A stretch of DNA of 14,113 nt from Cyclobacteriaceae bacterium (GTDB lineage Bacteria > Bacteroidota > Bacteroidia > Cytophagales > Cyclobacteriaceae). The translations under genes were made by a program, and so were the position numbers. Below the pieces are notes generated by a model. That model did no database searches. It was not told the DNA's origin and saw only the letters and a list, made by a program, of their open reading frames with translations. How positions within the stretch are numbered: the first letter of the stretch is position 1; the number at the start of each line of letters is the position of its first letter. Below are positions 1 through 7,392 of the stretch, piece after piece. The stretch lies in assembly GCA_030589835.1 (NCBI GenBank), contig JAUUZS010000036.1:1-14113 (forward strand). The letters are read 5' to 3'.

Positions 1-775
1 CAAAATTGTGTATGGCGGCATCAGGCGCATTTTCAGGTCGATAGTAATTTTCGGGCAAAGAAATGCTTTCTGCCGGGTACATATCCCAATATTTCTGTGG
101 CGCATTAAATGGAAGGTGCGGTTTCAGGAAACCTGCGGCCAGGAAAAATGGCTTATCCAAATGCTTCATCCTTCTAAGATCCCTTATAGTTTTTTGTGTC
201 ATCAAACCATCGAAATAGGCCGTATCGTGAGCATCCGCCCATTCGTAAGGCCAGGCTCTGCCATTGTCCGTAGAGTCTGTGATATGCAAATTTATGTCAG
301 TTATATAGCCTCTACCATTACCTTTCCCGGCACCTGGCTTCCAGGGAGTTTCACTCCAGCTATCCAACAAATCATCTGTGTGATGGAAAATTTTACCATT
401 GGAAATCGTGTGGTATCCATTGTTTTTGAAGTGCTGGGGAATACTTATTGCTCCGGGAGCATCCTCTTGTGCATAGGTGTGGTAGGTTACGAACCGATTT
501 TTAGTCGGTTTAATCCCAGTCAGCAAACTGGCACGGGAGGCTCCACAAACCGGGACATTGCAATATGCCCTGCTGAAGGATAGCCCTTCGGCTGATAATC
601 GATCAATATGTGGTGACTTGATTTGAGTTGCTCCATAAGCATTCAGTTCAGGTCTTAGATCATCAACCGCAATAAAAAGAACATTTGGCTTTACTTTTTG
701 CTTTTCATCCACACATGAATAAAATGCTAAAGCAAAACCGATAATCCAAAGAAATATTAGAGGTGTATTTCTCAT
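1..775 (-). CDS. Iduronate-2-sulfatase-like sulfatase lipoprotein, C-terminus missing
   Basis: Reading leftward from the ATG at 775, an open frame of 258 codons runs off the window edge with no stop. It starts with a hydrophobic leader ending F-Y-S-C, so Cys21 may be a lipidated residue (weak lipobox). The type I sulfatase signature is complete: metal-binding pair D38-D39 in the context VDDLRPE, and the nucleophile site CGASRASLLTG with Cys77 (the residue converted to formylglycine) and Arg81. N126-G127-K128 followed by H131 (NGKIFH), then FLAAGFLKPHLPF further on, match the iduronate-2-sulfatase branch. It should hydrolyse sulfate esters on a glycan in the periplasm or at the cell surface. 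The substrate cannot be told from this half. An anaerobic sulfatase-maturating enzyme or FGE elsewhere in the genome would be needed. It is divergent from the CBS-domain gene and shares no obvious operon with it. Confidence 0.93.
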   Translation of the reverse strand, partial: MRNTPLIFLWIIGFALAFYSCVDEKQKVKPNVLFIAVDDLRPELNAYGATQIKSPHIDRLSAEGLSFSRAYCNVPVCGASRASLLTGIKPTKNRFVTYHTYAQEDAPGAISIPQHFKNNGYHTISNGKIFHHTDDLLDSWSETPWKPGAGKGNGRGYITDINLHITDSTDNGRAWPYEWADAHDTAYFDGLMTQKTIRDLRRMKHLDKPFFLAAGFLKPHLPFNAPQKYWDMYPAESISLPENYYRPENAPDAAIHNF

Positions 776-980
776 AATGAGCTGTTTAGGGAAAAATATT
801 TAGAATGAAAAAAAGTTGATTCCAGTACAATTTCACAGAATGAAAATTAATCAATCCCTCTATCATAAGGAAATTGAAATCCGAATAATGTTGGTGAAAT
901 TAAAATCATGTAACAATCAGCACAATAATTTGTTAGTATAAAATATTGGTGTTTTGCAAAGCTTGCTAAAGTCTGGCTTT

Positions 981-1170
981 ACCGATATGACTAGGTGTCA
1001 AGTCAAGTGTGGTGTTTCGGTTAAGCCGAAGTAGTTTATATTCCTGGCAAGGCATAAAAATATGAGCATAGCCATAGCTACGTGAATATTTTTTAACGCT
1101 GCCAGGGATAAAAAGAGCGAGGCTTGGACTGGATAAACCATGCTTGACTTGACACAAGGTGTCGTACCTA
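981..1170. repeat. Long imperfect palindrome (fold-back), about 190 bp
   Basis: Several pairs of inverted segments share one axis near 1075. TGTCAAGTCAAG (996-1007) is the exact reverse complement of 1143-1154. CCTGGCA (1043-1049) matches 1100-1106. TATGAC (986-991) matches 1161-1166. TAGC/GCTA (1069-1072, 1077-1080) forms the tip. TAAAAATAT (1055-1063) nearly matches 1086-1095. A smaller hairpin, TTCGG-TTAAG-CCGAA (1016-1030), sits inside the left arm. The arms are diverged but collinear, so a transcript would fold into one long stem. It may be a miniature inverted-repeat element, a REP-like sequence or a remnant of one. No target duplication was identified. Confidence 0.7.
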
Positions 1171-1186
1171 CGCTGTTTTTTCCAAA

Positions 1187-1221
1187 TTGACAAATAAAAA
1201 TTTGGGAAACTCATAAATTTG
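1187..1221 (+). promoter_or_regulatory. Possible promoter of the CBS-domain gene
   Basis: TAAATTTG at 1214-1221 fits the Bacteroidota -7 element TAnnTTTG exactly. The nearest upstream TTG (in TTGACA, 1187-1192) lies 24 bases before it, slightly longer than the usual 17-23. Transcription would start near 1228, giving an ~80-base leader to the ATG at 1310. This is one reason to reject the upstream ATG at 1229 as the start. Confidence 0.4.
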
Positions 1222-1309
1222 TACTATAATGCAAAACTTGGGGGAGTTTTTTTTCATCAAAAACCTCCTCTCAAACACTAAATTGATTACTCACTTTAAA
1301 CTAACACAG

Positions 1310-1768
1310 ATGAACTTTACCCCTAAATTTGACACCGCAACAATGGAGGCCGAAAAAAAAGGATACGAACCTGTCACCAAATACATGGCATCTCATCTCA
1401 TCACTTTTAAACCTGACGATGAAATTGGCAGTGTAATAACGAAATTGAATGATTCCCGCATATCCGGAGCCCCGGTATTGAATGAAAGAAATGAATTGGT
1501 CGGTATTATTTCAGAGCAGGATTGCCTTAAGGTAGTTATTGATAGCGTGTACCACAACCAGCCAATTAGTAAGCGACAGGTAAAGGAATACATGCATAAA
1601 GATTTAATTACCGTCCCTGAAGATGCCGATGTGGTTGACGTTGCCAACATGTTTTTGAAGCATAAATTTGGTAGATTCCCTGTGGTAAAGGATGGTGTAT
1701 TAAAAGGACAAGTAAGCAAGAGAGATATATTAAGAGCTGCTCAAAAAATCAAGTTTACCACCTGGTAG
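1310..1768 (+). CDS. Tandem CBS-domain protein
   Basis: A 152-residue protein made almost entirely of a CBS pair. CBS1 covers about residues 22-78 (VTKYMASHLITF to VGIISEQDCLKVV, including SGAPVLNERNELVGIIS). CBS2 covers about 90-145 (VKEYMHKDLITV to KGQVSKRDILRAA). CBS pairs (Bateman modules) usually bind adenine nucleotides or SAM and act as energy or ligand sensors. No catalytic or transport domain is attached, so it may regulate a partner in trans in the cytoplasm. The frame is open from an ATG at 1229, but that ATG would lie at the predicted transcription start and adds 27 residues with no domain homology, so 1310 is preferred. It stands alone as a transcription unit: a strong terminator follows 21 bases after the stop. 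Confidence 0.9.
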   Translation: MNFTPKFDTATMEAEKKGYEPVTKYMASHLITFKPDDEIGSVITKLNDSRISGAPVLNERNELVGIISEQDCLKVVIDSVYHNQPISKRQVKEYMHKDLITVPEDADVVDVANMFLKHKFGRFPVVKDGVLKGQVSKRDILRAAQKIKFTTW

Positions 1769-1789
1769 CATGAACCAATTTTTATAACC

Positions 1790-1820
1790 AAGGAATATGA
1801 GCGATCATATTCCTTTTTTT
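1790..1820 (+). terminator. Rho-independent terminator after the CBS gene
   Basis: A perfect 11-bp stem, AAGGAATATGA (1790-1800) with TCATATTCCTT (1805-1815), closes a GCGA loop and runs directly into a T-tract ending at 1820. Confidence 0.92.
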
Positions 1821-1894
1821 ATATCCATAAACCGCTAAATGTTTATGGTCAATTGGCAATAAATCCCTAATTTGATTTATAAAATCATTAAAAC

Positions 1895-2821
1895 ATGATG
1901 GCGCACAAAAAGCTATTTCTTCTATTATCTGCTATTCTATTATTTTTTTCATGCCAAAATACCTACGCCTATTATTCATTTCAGAACGATTCTAATGAAG
2001 CGGGGCTATTTGATTCTGAAGAAACCCTGATTATTGAGCTAAAGACCAATCTGAAACAATTATTAAAAACCAAAAATAATGTTGATTATCAGGAAGGCGA
2101 AATTACCGTAAAAGATAAAACCTATCCGGTCCGGCTAAGGGCAAGGGGAAATTATCGCCGTGAAAATTGCAGCTTTCCACCAATTACCTTAAACTTTTCT
2201 AAAACAAATTTTGAAAACAAATCTTATGATCAGCTAAAAAAACTGAAACTGGTCAATGCATGCAATATGCAAAAATCATATGAGCAGTATATACTCAGAG
2301 AATATATGATCTACAGGGCCTTTAACCTGATGAGCGATAAAAGCTTTAAAGTCAGGTTGCTGAAAATCGACTATGTAGATACTCAGCAAAAAGTAAAAAC
2401 TGTCATGCGCTATGGTTTCGTTATTGAAGACCAATATATGATGGCTGACCGACTGGATGGTGTTATAATAAAAAAAGAAGGAATCAGAGATCAATCAACA
2501 AACAGAGAACAAATGGTTATGCTGTCTATATTTCATTTTATGATGGGCAATACTGATTGGACGGTGCCACGTATACACAATTTAAAATTGGTGAAATTGA
2601 ATAAAATAACGGAGACAGCACCCTATGTGATTCCCTATGATTTTGACTATACCGGTATGGTAAATGCTTCCTATGCCATTCCTGCACCCATCCTGGGAAT
2701 ACAATCGGTGAGGGAGCGATTGTATTGGGGCAAATGTTATTCCGAAGCTGAATTACAAATAGCCATTAACAATTTCATCCGCCATAAAGAAGCACTTTAC
2801 GATTTATATCAAAATTTTTAA
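1895..2821 (+). CDS. Exported CotH-like (putative kinase-fold) lipoprotein, remote homologue
   Basis: This 308-residue protein begins with a hydrophobic leader ending FFSC, so Cys20 may be lipidated. A signal peptidase I cut after TYA (residue 25) is an alternative. No standard enzyme family was recognised at once, but its motif order parallels CotH-kinase proteins: R84-G85-N86 in RLRARGNYRR, then a K-K-L-K-L-V-N stretch and YILREYMIYRAFN, then VRLLKIDYVD, then G218-N219-T220-D221-W222 with H228-N229, then PY-D249-F250-D251. The standard CotH beginning at 12934 has the same series (RGRYS, WILLANYNDKTFMRN, EVLVNGYYRG, NVDGYKKSSYFHKD, WDFD). In CotH proteins the DFD-type aspartates bind metal for ATP-dependent phosphorylation. 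Activity here is inferred only. It sits alone, 126 bases after the CBS gene and 328 bases before miaA. The start may be either of the adjacent ATGs at 1895 and 1898. Confidence 0.75.
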   Translation: MMAHKKLFLLLSAILLFFSCQNTYAYYSFQNDSNEAGLFDSEETLIIELKTNLKQLLKTKNNVDYQEGEITVKDKTYPVRLRARGNYRRENCSFPPITLNFSKTNFENKSYDQLKKLKLVNACNMQKSYEQYILREYMIYRAFNLMSDKSFKVRLLKIDYVDTQQKVKTVMRYGFVIEDQYMMADRLDGVIIKKEGIRDQSTNREQMVMLSIFHFMMGNTDWTVPRIHNLKLVKLNKITETAPYVIPYDFDYTGMVNASYAIPAPILGIQSVRERLYWGKCYSEAELQIAINNFIRHKEALYDLYQNF

Positions 2822-3149
2822 TTTTTTAATAAAGCAAGCCGAAACTATTCCATAAATTATCTTGATAGCTTTTACAAAATCATCGAAGACAACAAAAAAT
2901 GGAGATCTTATTTCATCAACAAGTGTCGCAATTGATTGCATATAGGGATGCTCAAAGTTATCCGAAGTATAAGTGGTAGTTGAGTTAATATTTCAATCCT
3001 GGATTAACCCATCATCTCAATTCAATCTTTACTCAATCTCTATTCAATCTTTACTCAATCTTTTATCAATCTTTTATCAATCTTTATTCAATCTTTTTAT
3101 ATCCATCCTAAGATGCTAATTTCAGGGGTTCAAACTGTATCCTCTTTAT
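2822..3149. other. Non-coding gap holding the first 11-bp repeat array
   Basis: No gene is visible. Bases 2822-3000 are AT-rich without a clear hairpin terminator for the upstream gene. A single TCAATC-type motif occurs near 2993. The array at 3022-3098 fills the right part and ends about 50 bases before the miaA start. No TAnnTTTG promoter was found between the array and miaA. Confidence 0.65.
3022..3098. repeat. Seven tandem 11-bp repeats, consensus TCAATCTTTAN
   Basis: TCAATC begins at 3022, 3033, 3044, 3055, 3066, 3077 and 3088, exactly 11 bases apart each time. The last five bases of each unit vary: TTTAC, TCTAT, TTTAC, TTTTA, TTTTA, TTTAT, TTTTT. An 11-bp period is not a multiple of three and both strands carry stops, so it is not coding. 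The period is close to one helical turn, so each T-run faces nearly the same side of the helix. A shorter array of the same unit lies at 7393-7436. Confidence 0.95.
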
Positions 3150-4085
3150 ATGAGCACAATCAACCTGATTACGGTCACCGGGCCAACTGCAAGTGGAAAA
3201 ACCGGATTCGCTGCCCATCTTGCCCGGCTGCTTAAAGGAGAAATCATTAGCGCTGATTCCAGACAGGTATATAAACAGATGGACATTGGGACGGGCAAGG
3301 ACATTGATGATTACACCATTGAGGGACATCATATTCCATATCACCTGATAGACATCAGGGAAGCAGGATATAAATATAATGTGTTCGAGTTTCAAAATGA
3401 CTTCATTAAAGTGTTTGAAGAAATCAGCTCACGAGATAAGATGCCTATGTTGGTCGGCGGAACAGGAATGTATATTGAGGCTGTCACCAAAGGATATAAA
3501 CTCATTCATGTTCCGGTAAATGAAACGCTAAGAGGGGAATTGGAGATGTATGACCTTGATCAGTTGGTTGATCGACTAAAATCATTAAATCCAGAACTGC
3601 ACAATAGCACAGACATCAAACACAAAAAAAGAACCATCAGGGCCATTGAAATCGCAAGCTATTATCAAACTCATAAGGAAATTGACAGCTATTTCCCAAA
3701 CATAAACCAACTGATATTTGGCGTGAAATATGGCAGGGAAAGCAGAAGACGAAGGATATCCGAACGATTGAAGGCGAGGCTGGAATCAGGCATGATTGAA
3801 GAAGTCGCACAACTGCTAAAAAAGGTGAGCGCTGAAGATTTAATTTTTTATGGCCTGGAGTATAAATTTATCACACAGCACCTCACCGGCAAACTCTCCA
3901 AAAAGGAGATGCATGACAGGCTGGAAATCGCCATTCATCAGTTTGCTAAACGGCAAATGACCTGGTTTCGGAAAATGGAACGGGAAGGAACAAAAATTCA
4001 TTGGCTGGATGGCCACATGTCACTTGAAGAAAAGCTGGATCGGGCAAAAAGTATTCTGAAAAAGCATGAGATAATTTTCAATTAA
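3150..4085 (+). CDS. miaA: tRNA dimethylallyltransferase (MiaA, second Bacteroidota type)
   Basis: This 311-residue enzyme transfers a dimethylallyl group from DMAPP to N6 of A37 in tRNAs that read codons beginning with U. The Walker-A-like P-loop GPTASGKT is at residues 11-18. SADSRQVY, LVGGTGMYIEA and the C-terminal AIHQFAKRQMTWFRKM are family signatures. The segment GTGKDIDDY...IPYHLIDI...KYNVFEFQNDF replaces the usual GTAKP...PHHLIDI. It matches my recollection of the paralogue that some Bacteroidota carry beside the standard MiaA, so a second miaA may lie elsewhere. The length is normal for the family. The ATG at 3150 directly precedes the conserved N-terminus. The gene is preceded by the 11-bp repeat array, and the next gene follows after 92 bases. 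Confidence 0.95.
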   Translation: MSTINLITVTGPTASGKTGFAAHLARLLKGEIISADSRQVYKQMDIGTGKDIDDYTIEGHHIPYHLIDIREAGYKYNVFEFQNDFIKVFEEISSRDKMPMLVGGTGMYIEAVTKGYKLIHVPVNETLRGELEMYDLDQLVDRLKSLNPELHNSTDIKHKKRTIRAIEIASYYQTHKEIDSYFPNINQLIFGVKYGRESRRRRISERLKARLESGMIEEVAQLLKKVSAEDLIFYGLEYKFITQHLTGKLSKKEMHDRLEIAIHQFAKRQMTWFRKMEREGTKIHWLDGHMSLEEKLDRAKSILKKHEIIFN

Positions 4086-4177
4086 CTGATTCCAAATCCC
4101 CAAGTATCTGAATAATTTTATAATTTGGATTTTGTTATACTTCTGAAAACTATTTTTTTGCATATAAACACTAATTA

Positions 4178-4927
4178 ATGAAACAATTATCAGCACTGGC
4201 ACTGCTCACAGTTTTAATTTTTATCTCCTGCGGAGATAAAGAGGCACAGGAAAAACTCATAATGGAAAATGAGGAACTCAGGGCGGAATTGACCAGGGCT
4301 CAAATGTCAGCCTCAACACTGGAAGAAGTAGGGTCGTTAATGGATAGCATTGATATAGCGAGAAATGCCTTAAAGCTGGAGTTGGAAGTCGGCACCGATT
4401 ATGATGATTATCTGGATCGGATGAATGACATCAATGAGTATGTACATCAAACAGAGGCAAAAATAATTAAACTGGAAAATGAATTGAATAAATATTCGAA
4501 TAAAAACCAGGCCTATATCAAAGCGATATCCAGACTAAAGAAGGAACTTACCGTCAAATCAGATGAAATTTCGAGGCTTCAGGTTTCCGTAGAAAAATTT
4601 AAAGTAGAAAACTCCGGACTACTGACTATTGTTGAGTTGCAGGAAACCGAGATTTTGGATCTGGAAGATGAGATTGCTATTAAAATGGAGGAGCTTGACC
4701 TGATAGAAAATAGAATTATGGAGCTGATGAAAAAATCGCAAATGTCGGAAGCTGACTCTTATTTTGCGCTTGGTGAAGCACTGGAAGAGGCAGCCAGGAG
4801 AACAAAACTGGCACCAAGAAAAAAGAAAGAAACCTACAGAGAGGCTATTGAGATTTATAGAAAAGCCCTGGCATTTGGCAGGGAAGATGCGCAGACGAAG
4901 ATCGACGCATTGGAAAAGAAAATTTAA
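4178..4927 (+). CDS. Coiled-coil lipoprotein with C-terminal helical repeat
   Basis: This 249-residue protein is not assigned to a named family. The leader MKQLSALALLTVLIFISC ends at Cys18, a plausible lipoprotein site, followed by GDKE. Residues ~25-195 are rich in E, K and L in heptad-like order (LIMENEELRAEL, IIKLENELNKY, ISRLKKEL, ILDLEDEI), predicting a long coiled coil. The C-terminal ~55 residues (ADSYFALGEALEEAARRTK ... YREAIEIYRKALAFG) look like one TPR-type helical hairpin. It is likely anchored in the envelope and binds a protein partner. The LacI-type regulator starts 24 bases after its stop and no terminator lies between, so it probably heads a three-gene operon with the regulator and the epimerase. 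Confidence 0.85.
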   Translation: MKQLSALALLTVLIFISCGDKEAQEKLIMENEELRAELTRAQMSASTLEEVGSLMDSIDIARNALKLELEVGTDYDDYLDRMNDINEYVHQTEAKIIKLENELNKYSNKNQAYIKAISRLKKELTVKSDEISRLQVSVEKFKVENSGLLTIVELQETEILDLEDEIAIKMEELDLIENRIMELMKKSQMSEADSYFALGEALEEAARRTKLAPRKKKETYREAIEIYRKALAFGREDAQTKIDALEKKI

Positions 4928-4951
4928 CTGTTTTTTACACAGTCACATATT

Positions 4952-5971
4952 ATGAATACCGGACAATATACCATCAAAGACATTGCTAAACGACTAAGCT
5001 TATCTGCCTCCACGGTTTCAAGAGCACTCAGGAGCCTCCCTGATGTGAAACCTGAAACCATGAAAGCCGTAAAGGACCTGGCAAAAAAATGGAACTATCA
5101 GCCGAACACCATTGCCCAGGGATTAGTGAAAAAAAGATCCTATAATATAGGTGTAATCGTACCGGAATTCATGATTCACTTTTATGCTGAAGCGTTAAGT
5201 GGTATTTATAAAGTTGCCAACAATGCCGGGTACAATGTGATGGTATGTCAGACCAATGAAACCTATGAGAAGGAATTGAAAAGCTTAAAAACATTAGTTT
5301 CGAGCCGGGTGGATGGATTAATTGTGGCCATTTCAAAGGAGACAAATAATTTCGATCATCTGAATTCCTTGAATCTTAGAAAAACCCCATTGGTGGTATT
5401 TAATAGGGTAAGCAACGAAATATCAGCTAGCAAGGTGATTTTTGACGATTACAAAAGTGGCTACAAAGCGACCCGGCACCTGGTGGACTGTGGATGTAAG
5501 CATATCGCTCATATCGCCGGGCCAATGAATTTGCAATTGAGTACAGACAGAAAAGCAGGCTTTAAAAGAGCCATAGAAAAATATAACCTGGAATATGATG
5601 AGGAACTGGTGGTTTCATGTGATTTTACGCTAGAAGATGGTAAGGAAGCCATGGAAAAAATTCTGCAGACCGGAAAAAAGATCGATGGTGTGTTTACCGT
5701 TTGTGATGCCGCAGCCTATGGTGCGATGTCTGTGTTGAAAAATGCCGGATATAAAATACCTGAAGATGTATCAGTGATCGGTTTCACTAATGAGCCATTT
5801 GCCAAGCTCATAGAACCAAGTCTGTCTACCATCTCACAGCCATCGTTTGAAATCGGTGAAACGGCGACACACTTATTATTAAAGCATATTGAGAATAAGG
5901 AAGAATTTATTCCGGAAACACGGGTGCTCGAAACAGAGCTCATCGAAAGAAATTCTACCTGGAGGCTATAA
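4952..5971 (+). CDS. LacI/GalR-family transcriptional regulator
   Basis: This 339-residue protein has the classic layout. The N-terminal helix-turn-helix is TIKDIAKRLSLSASTVSRAL (residues 7-26), followed by the hinge region (WNYQPNTIAQGL). The periplasmic-binding-protein-like effector domain starts at NIGVIVPEF and includes SSRVDGLIVAIS, HIAHIAGP, DGVFTVCDAAAYGAM and DVSVIGFTNEP, and ends ISQPSFEIGETAT. Such regulators repress or activate sugar genes in response to a sugar ligand. The epimerase gene starts 10 bases after its stop, so the two are almost certainly co-transcribed and the epimerase pathway is the obvious candidate for its control. No convincing operator palindrome was found upstream of 4178 or 4952. 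Confidence 0.96.
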   Translation: MNTGQYTIKDIAKRLSLSASTVSRALRSLPDVKPETMKAVKDLAKKWNYQPNTIAQGLVKKRSYNIGVIVPEFMIHFYAEALSGIYKVANNAGYNVMVCQTNETYEKELKSLKTLVSSRVDGLIVAISKETNNFDHLNSLNLRKTPLVVFNRVSNEISASKVIFDDYKSGYKATRHLVDCGCKHIAHIAGPMNLQLSTDRKAGFKRAIEKYNLEYDEELVVSCDFTLEDGKEAMEKILQTGKKIDGVFTVCDAAAYGAMSVLKNAGYKIPEDVSVIGFTNEPFAKLIEPSLSTISQPSFEIGETATHLLLKHIENKEEFIPETRVLETELIERNSTWRL

Positions 5972-5981
5972 TAGATCTATC

Positions 5982-7346
5982 ATGATGAAAAATAAGATCA
6001 TTTGGTTTTCGGTATTATGTGGCCTTTTAAGCTGCTGTACCTCAAATGAACTTGAGCGAAAGCCTTCCATGAAAGATCGGCTAGAGCAAATCCTCAATAC
6101 ACACGATCTGGAGTTGTGGTACCCTAAAGTTATCGATCAGCAGAATGGTGGATACTATTCGAATTTTTCCTATGATTGGACAAAAGAAACCACTCAACAC
6201 AAATTTATTGTCACCCAGGCGAGGCATGTGTGGACACTCTCAAAAGCCTTGGAATTATATCCCTCAAGAACTGAATATCACGAGTATGCCAGGCATGGAT
6301 TCGAGTTTTTACGGGATCATATGTGGGACAAGGATTATGGCGGCTTTTACCAATTGGTTGATGCTGCAGGTAATGTTCCTGACGGTGAATATGTTTTTGA
6401 AAAAAAACTGTACGGAAATTCCTTTGCGCTTTATGCCCTTGCTGCTTATTACAAAATTTCGCAAAATAAGGAGGCTCTCGATCTTGCAATCCGGAACTTT
6501 AGTTGGCTTGACACCCATGCATATGACACCCTCTACGGTGGGTATTATCAATATTTAAGAAGAGATGGGTCGATTATTTACAGATCTGTATTGGGAAATG
6601 GGTACAACGCATCTGATAAGGCACATGTAGGATTGAAGGATTACAACAGCAGCATTCACATACTGGAAGCACTCACAGAACTATACCATGTGTGGCCGGA
6701 TGATATTTTGAGGAATAGATTAATGATGATGTATGAAATTGTTTCAGAAACCATGTGCGACTCACGAGGTTTTCTGAAATTATATTTCCATCCGGATTGG
6801 ACGCCCGTTGAAGATCAGGAACTATTTGATGTACTTGGCGAAAGCAGTAAATATACCAATCATGTCACGTTTGGCCATGATGTAGAAACGGCCTTTTTGC
6901 TGTTGGAAGCCGCTGATGCTTTAGGAATAGAACAGAAGAATATTTTGCCCAAAGCCAGGCGTCTGGTAGATCACGCGCTTGAAAAGGGGTGGGATCATGA
7001 AAAGGGTGGCTTCTATGAAATGGGGAAATATATTGATGGTGAAATGAAAATCCTGGACGAAGGCAAAAACTGGTGGGCACAAGCCGAAGGAATCAATAGT
7101 CTGTTACTCATGCACAAACATTTTCCTGATGATCCGAATCACTACTATGAAAAATTTGAATTGCTCGTTAATTATATTGATCAAAACATGCTGGATCATG
7201 AGCATTTAGGCTGGTATAGTGGCGGCATTGATCATCATCCAAAATTAAAAAAAGCACGAAAATCCCAAATCTGGAAAGGCACCTACCACACCTCAAGGTC
7301 GTTGATGCACTGTATGGATATGCTGGACAATCTTGAAAGCGACTGA
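5982..7346 (+). CDS. AGE-family sugar 2-epimerase with lipoprotein signal (cellobiose/mannobiose 2-epimerase-like)
   Basis: A 454-residue member of the N-acylglucosamine 2-epimerase superfamily, an (alpha/alpha)6 barrel. Visible catalytic elements include R81-H82-x-W84 (TQARHVWTLSKAL), YGNSFALYALAAYY, H226 in NSSIHILEALTEL, H299-x-x-E302 in TFGHDVETAFLL, NWWAQAEG, and H436 in GTYHTSR. These correspond to the histidines and glutamate that move the C2 proton in cellobiose and mannobiose 2-epimerases. The exact sugar is not deducible. The leader MMKNKIIWFSVLCGLLSC has a good lipobox (LLSC, Cys18), so the enzyme should be exported, which is unusual for a family known mainly as cytoplasmic. The frame is open upstream to 5889, but that overlaps the regulator gene and would bury the signal peptide, so the ATG at 5982 (or 5985) is preferred. 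Confidence 0.92.
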   Translation: MMKNKIIWFSVLCGLLSCCTSNELERKPSMKDRLEQILNTHDLELWYPKVIDQQNGGYYSNFSYDWTKETTQHKFIVTQARHVWTLSKALELYPSRTEYHEYARHGFEFLRDHMWDKDYGGFYQLVDAAGNVPDGEYVFEKKLYGNSFALYALAAYYKISQNKEALDLAIRNFSWLDTHAYDTLYGGYYQYLRRDGSIIYRSVLGNGYNASDKAHVGLKDYNSSIHILEALTELYHVWPDDILRNRLMMMYEIVSETMCDSRGFLKLYFHPDWTPVEDQELFDVLGESSKYTNHVTFGHDVETAFLLLEAADALGIEQKNILPKARRLVDHALEKGWDHEKGGFYEMGKYIDGEMKILDEGKNWWAQAEGINSLLLMHKHFPDDPNHYYEKFELLVNYIDQNMLDHEHLGWYSGGIDHHPKLKKARKSQIWKGTYHTSRSLMHCMDMLDNLESD

Positions 7347-7392
7347 ATCCAATTTGTGTGGGATTATTAATCATTCTTTTTCCACCCCTTAT

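Larger units (their letters stand above)
776..1309. other. Non-coding gap between divergent sulfatase and CBS genes
   Basis: This 534-base stretch holds no credible gene. Bases 776-960 are AT-rich leader sequence in which no convincing promoter for the sulfatase could be picked out. Bases 981-1170 form a long imperfect palindrome (listed separately). Bases 1187-1221 hold a possible promoter for the CBS gene. Short open frames here, including 966-1214 on minus, lie inside the palindrome and have no recognisable protein content. Confidence 0.7.

Noticed and set aside
8..583. Open plus-strand frame of 191 codons
   Set aside because: It is antisense to the sulfatase, whose minus-strand frame holds the full catalytic signature. 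The plus-strand product has no recognisable content.
966..1214. Minus-strand frame of 82 codons
   Set aside because: It lies within the palindromic sequence, has no domain or convincing start context, and is best explained by the repeat.
1225..1230. TATAAT with TTGACA at 1187 as a sigma-70 type promoter
   Set aside because: The spacing is 32 bases, far from the usual 17. The Bacteroidota-type TAnnTTTG at 1214-1221 fits better.
2928..2939. Small palindrome GCAATTGATTGC
   Set aside because: Arms of five bases in AT-rich DNA are expected by chance. There is no T-tract or promoter beside it.
3022..3098. CRISPR array
   Set aside because: The units are contiguous 11-mers without unique spacers, and no cas gene is in the window.
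4927..4943. ACTGT-N7-ACAGT hairpin between the coiled-coil gene and the LacI gene as terminator or operator
   Set aside because: Only five base pairs, no following T-tract and no central CG typical of LacI operators, so the operon is taken as continuous.
5889..5981. Upstream extension of the epimerase to an ATG at 5889
   Set aside because: It would overlap the regulator gene by more than 80 bases and place 31 charged residues before a good lipoprotein signal.
6145..6558. Plus-strand frame of 137 codons inside the epimerase
   Set aside because: It lies wholly within the epimerase in another frame. The epimerase frame carries the conserved motifs.
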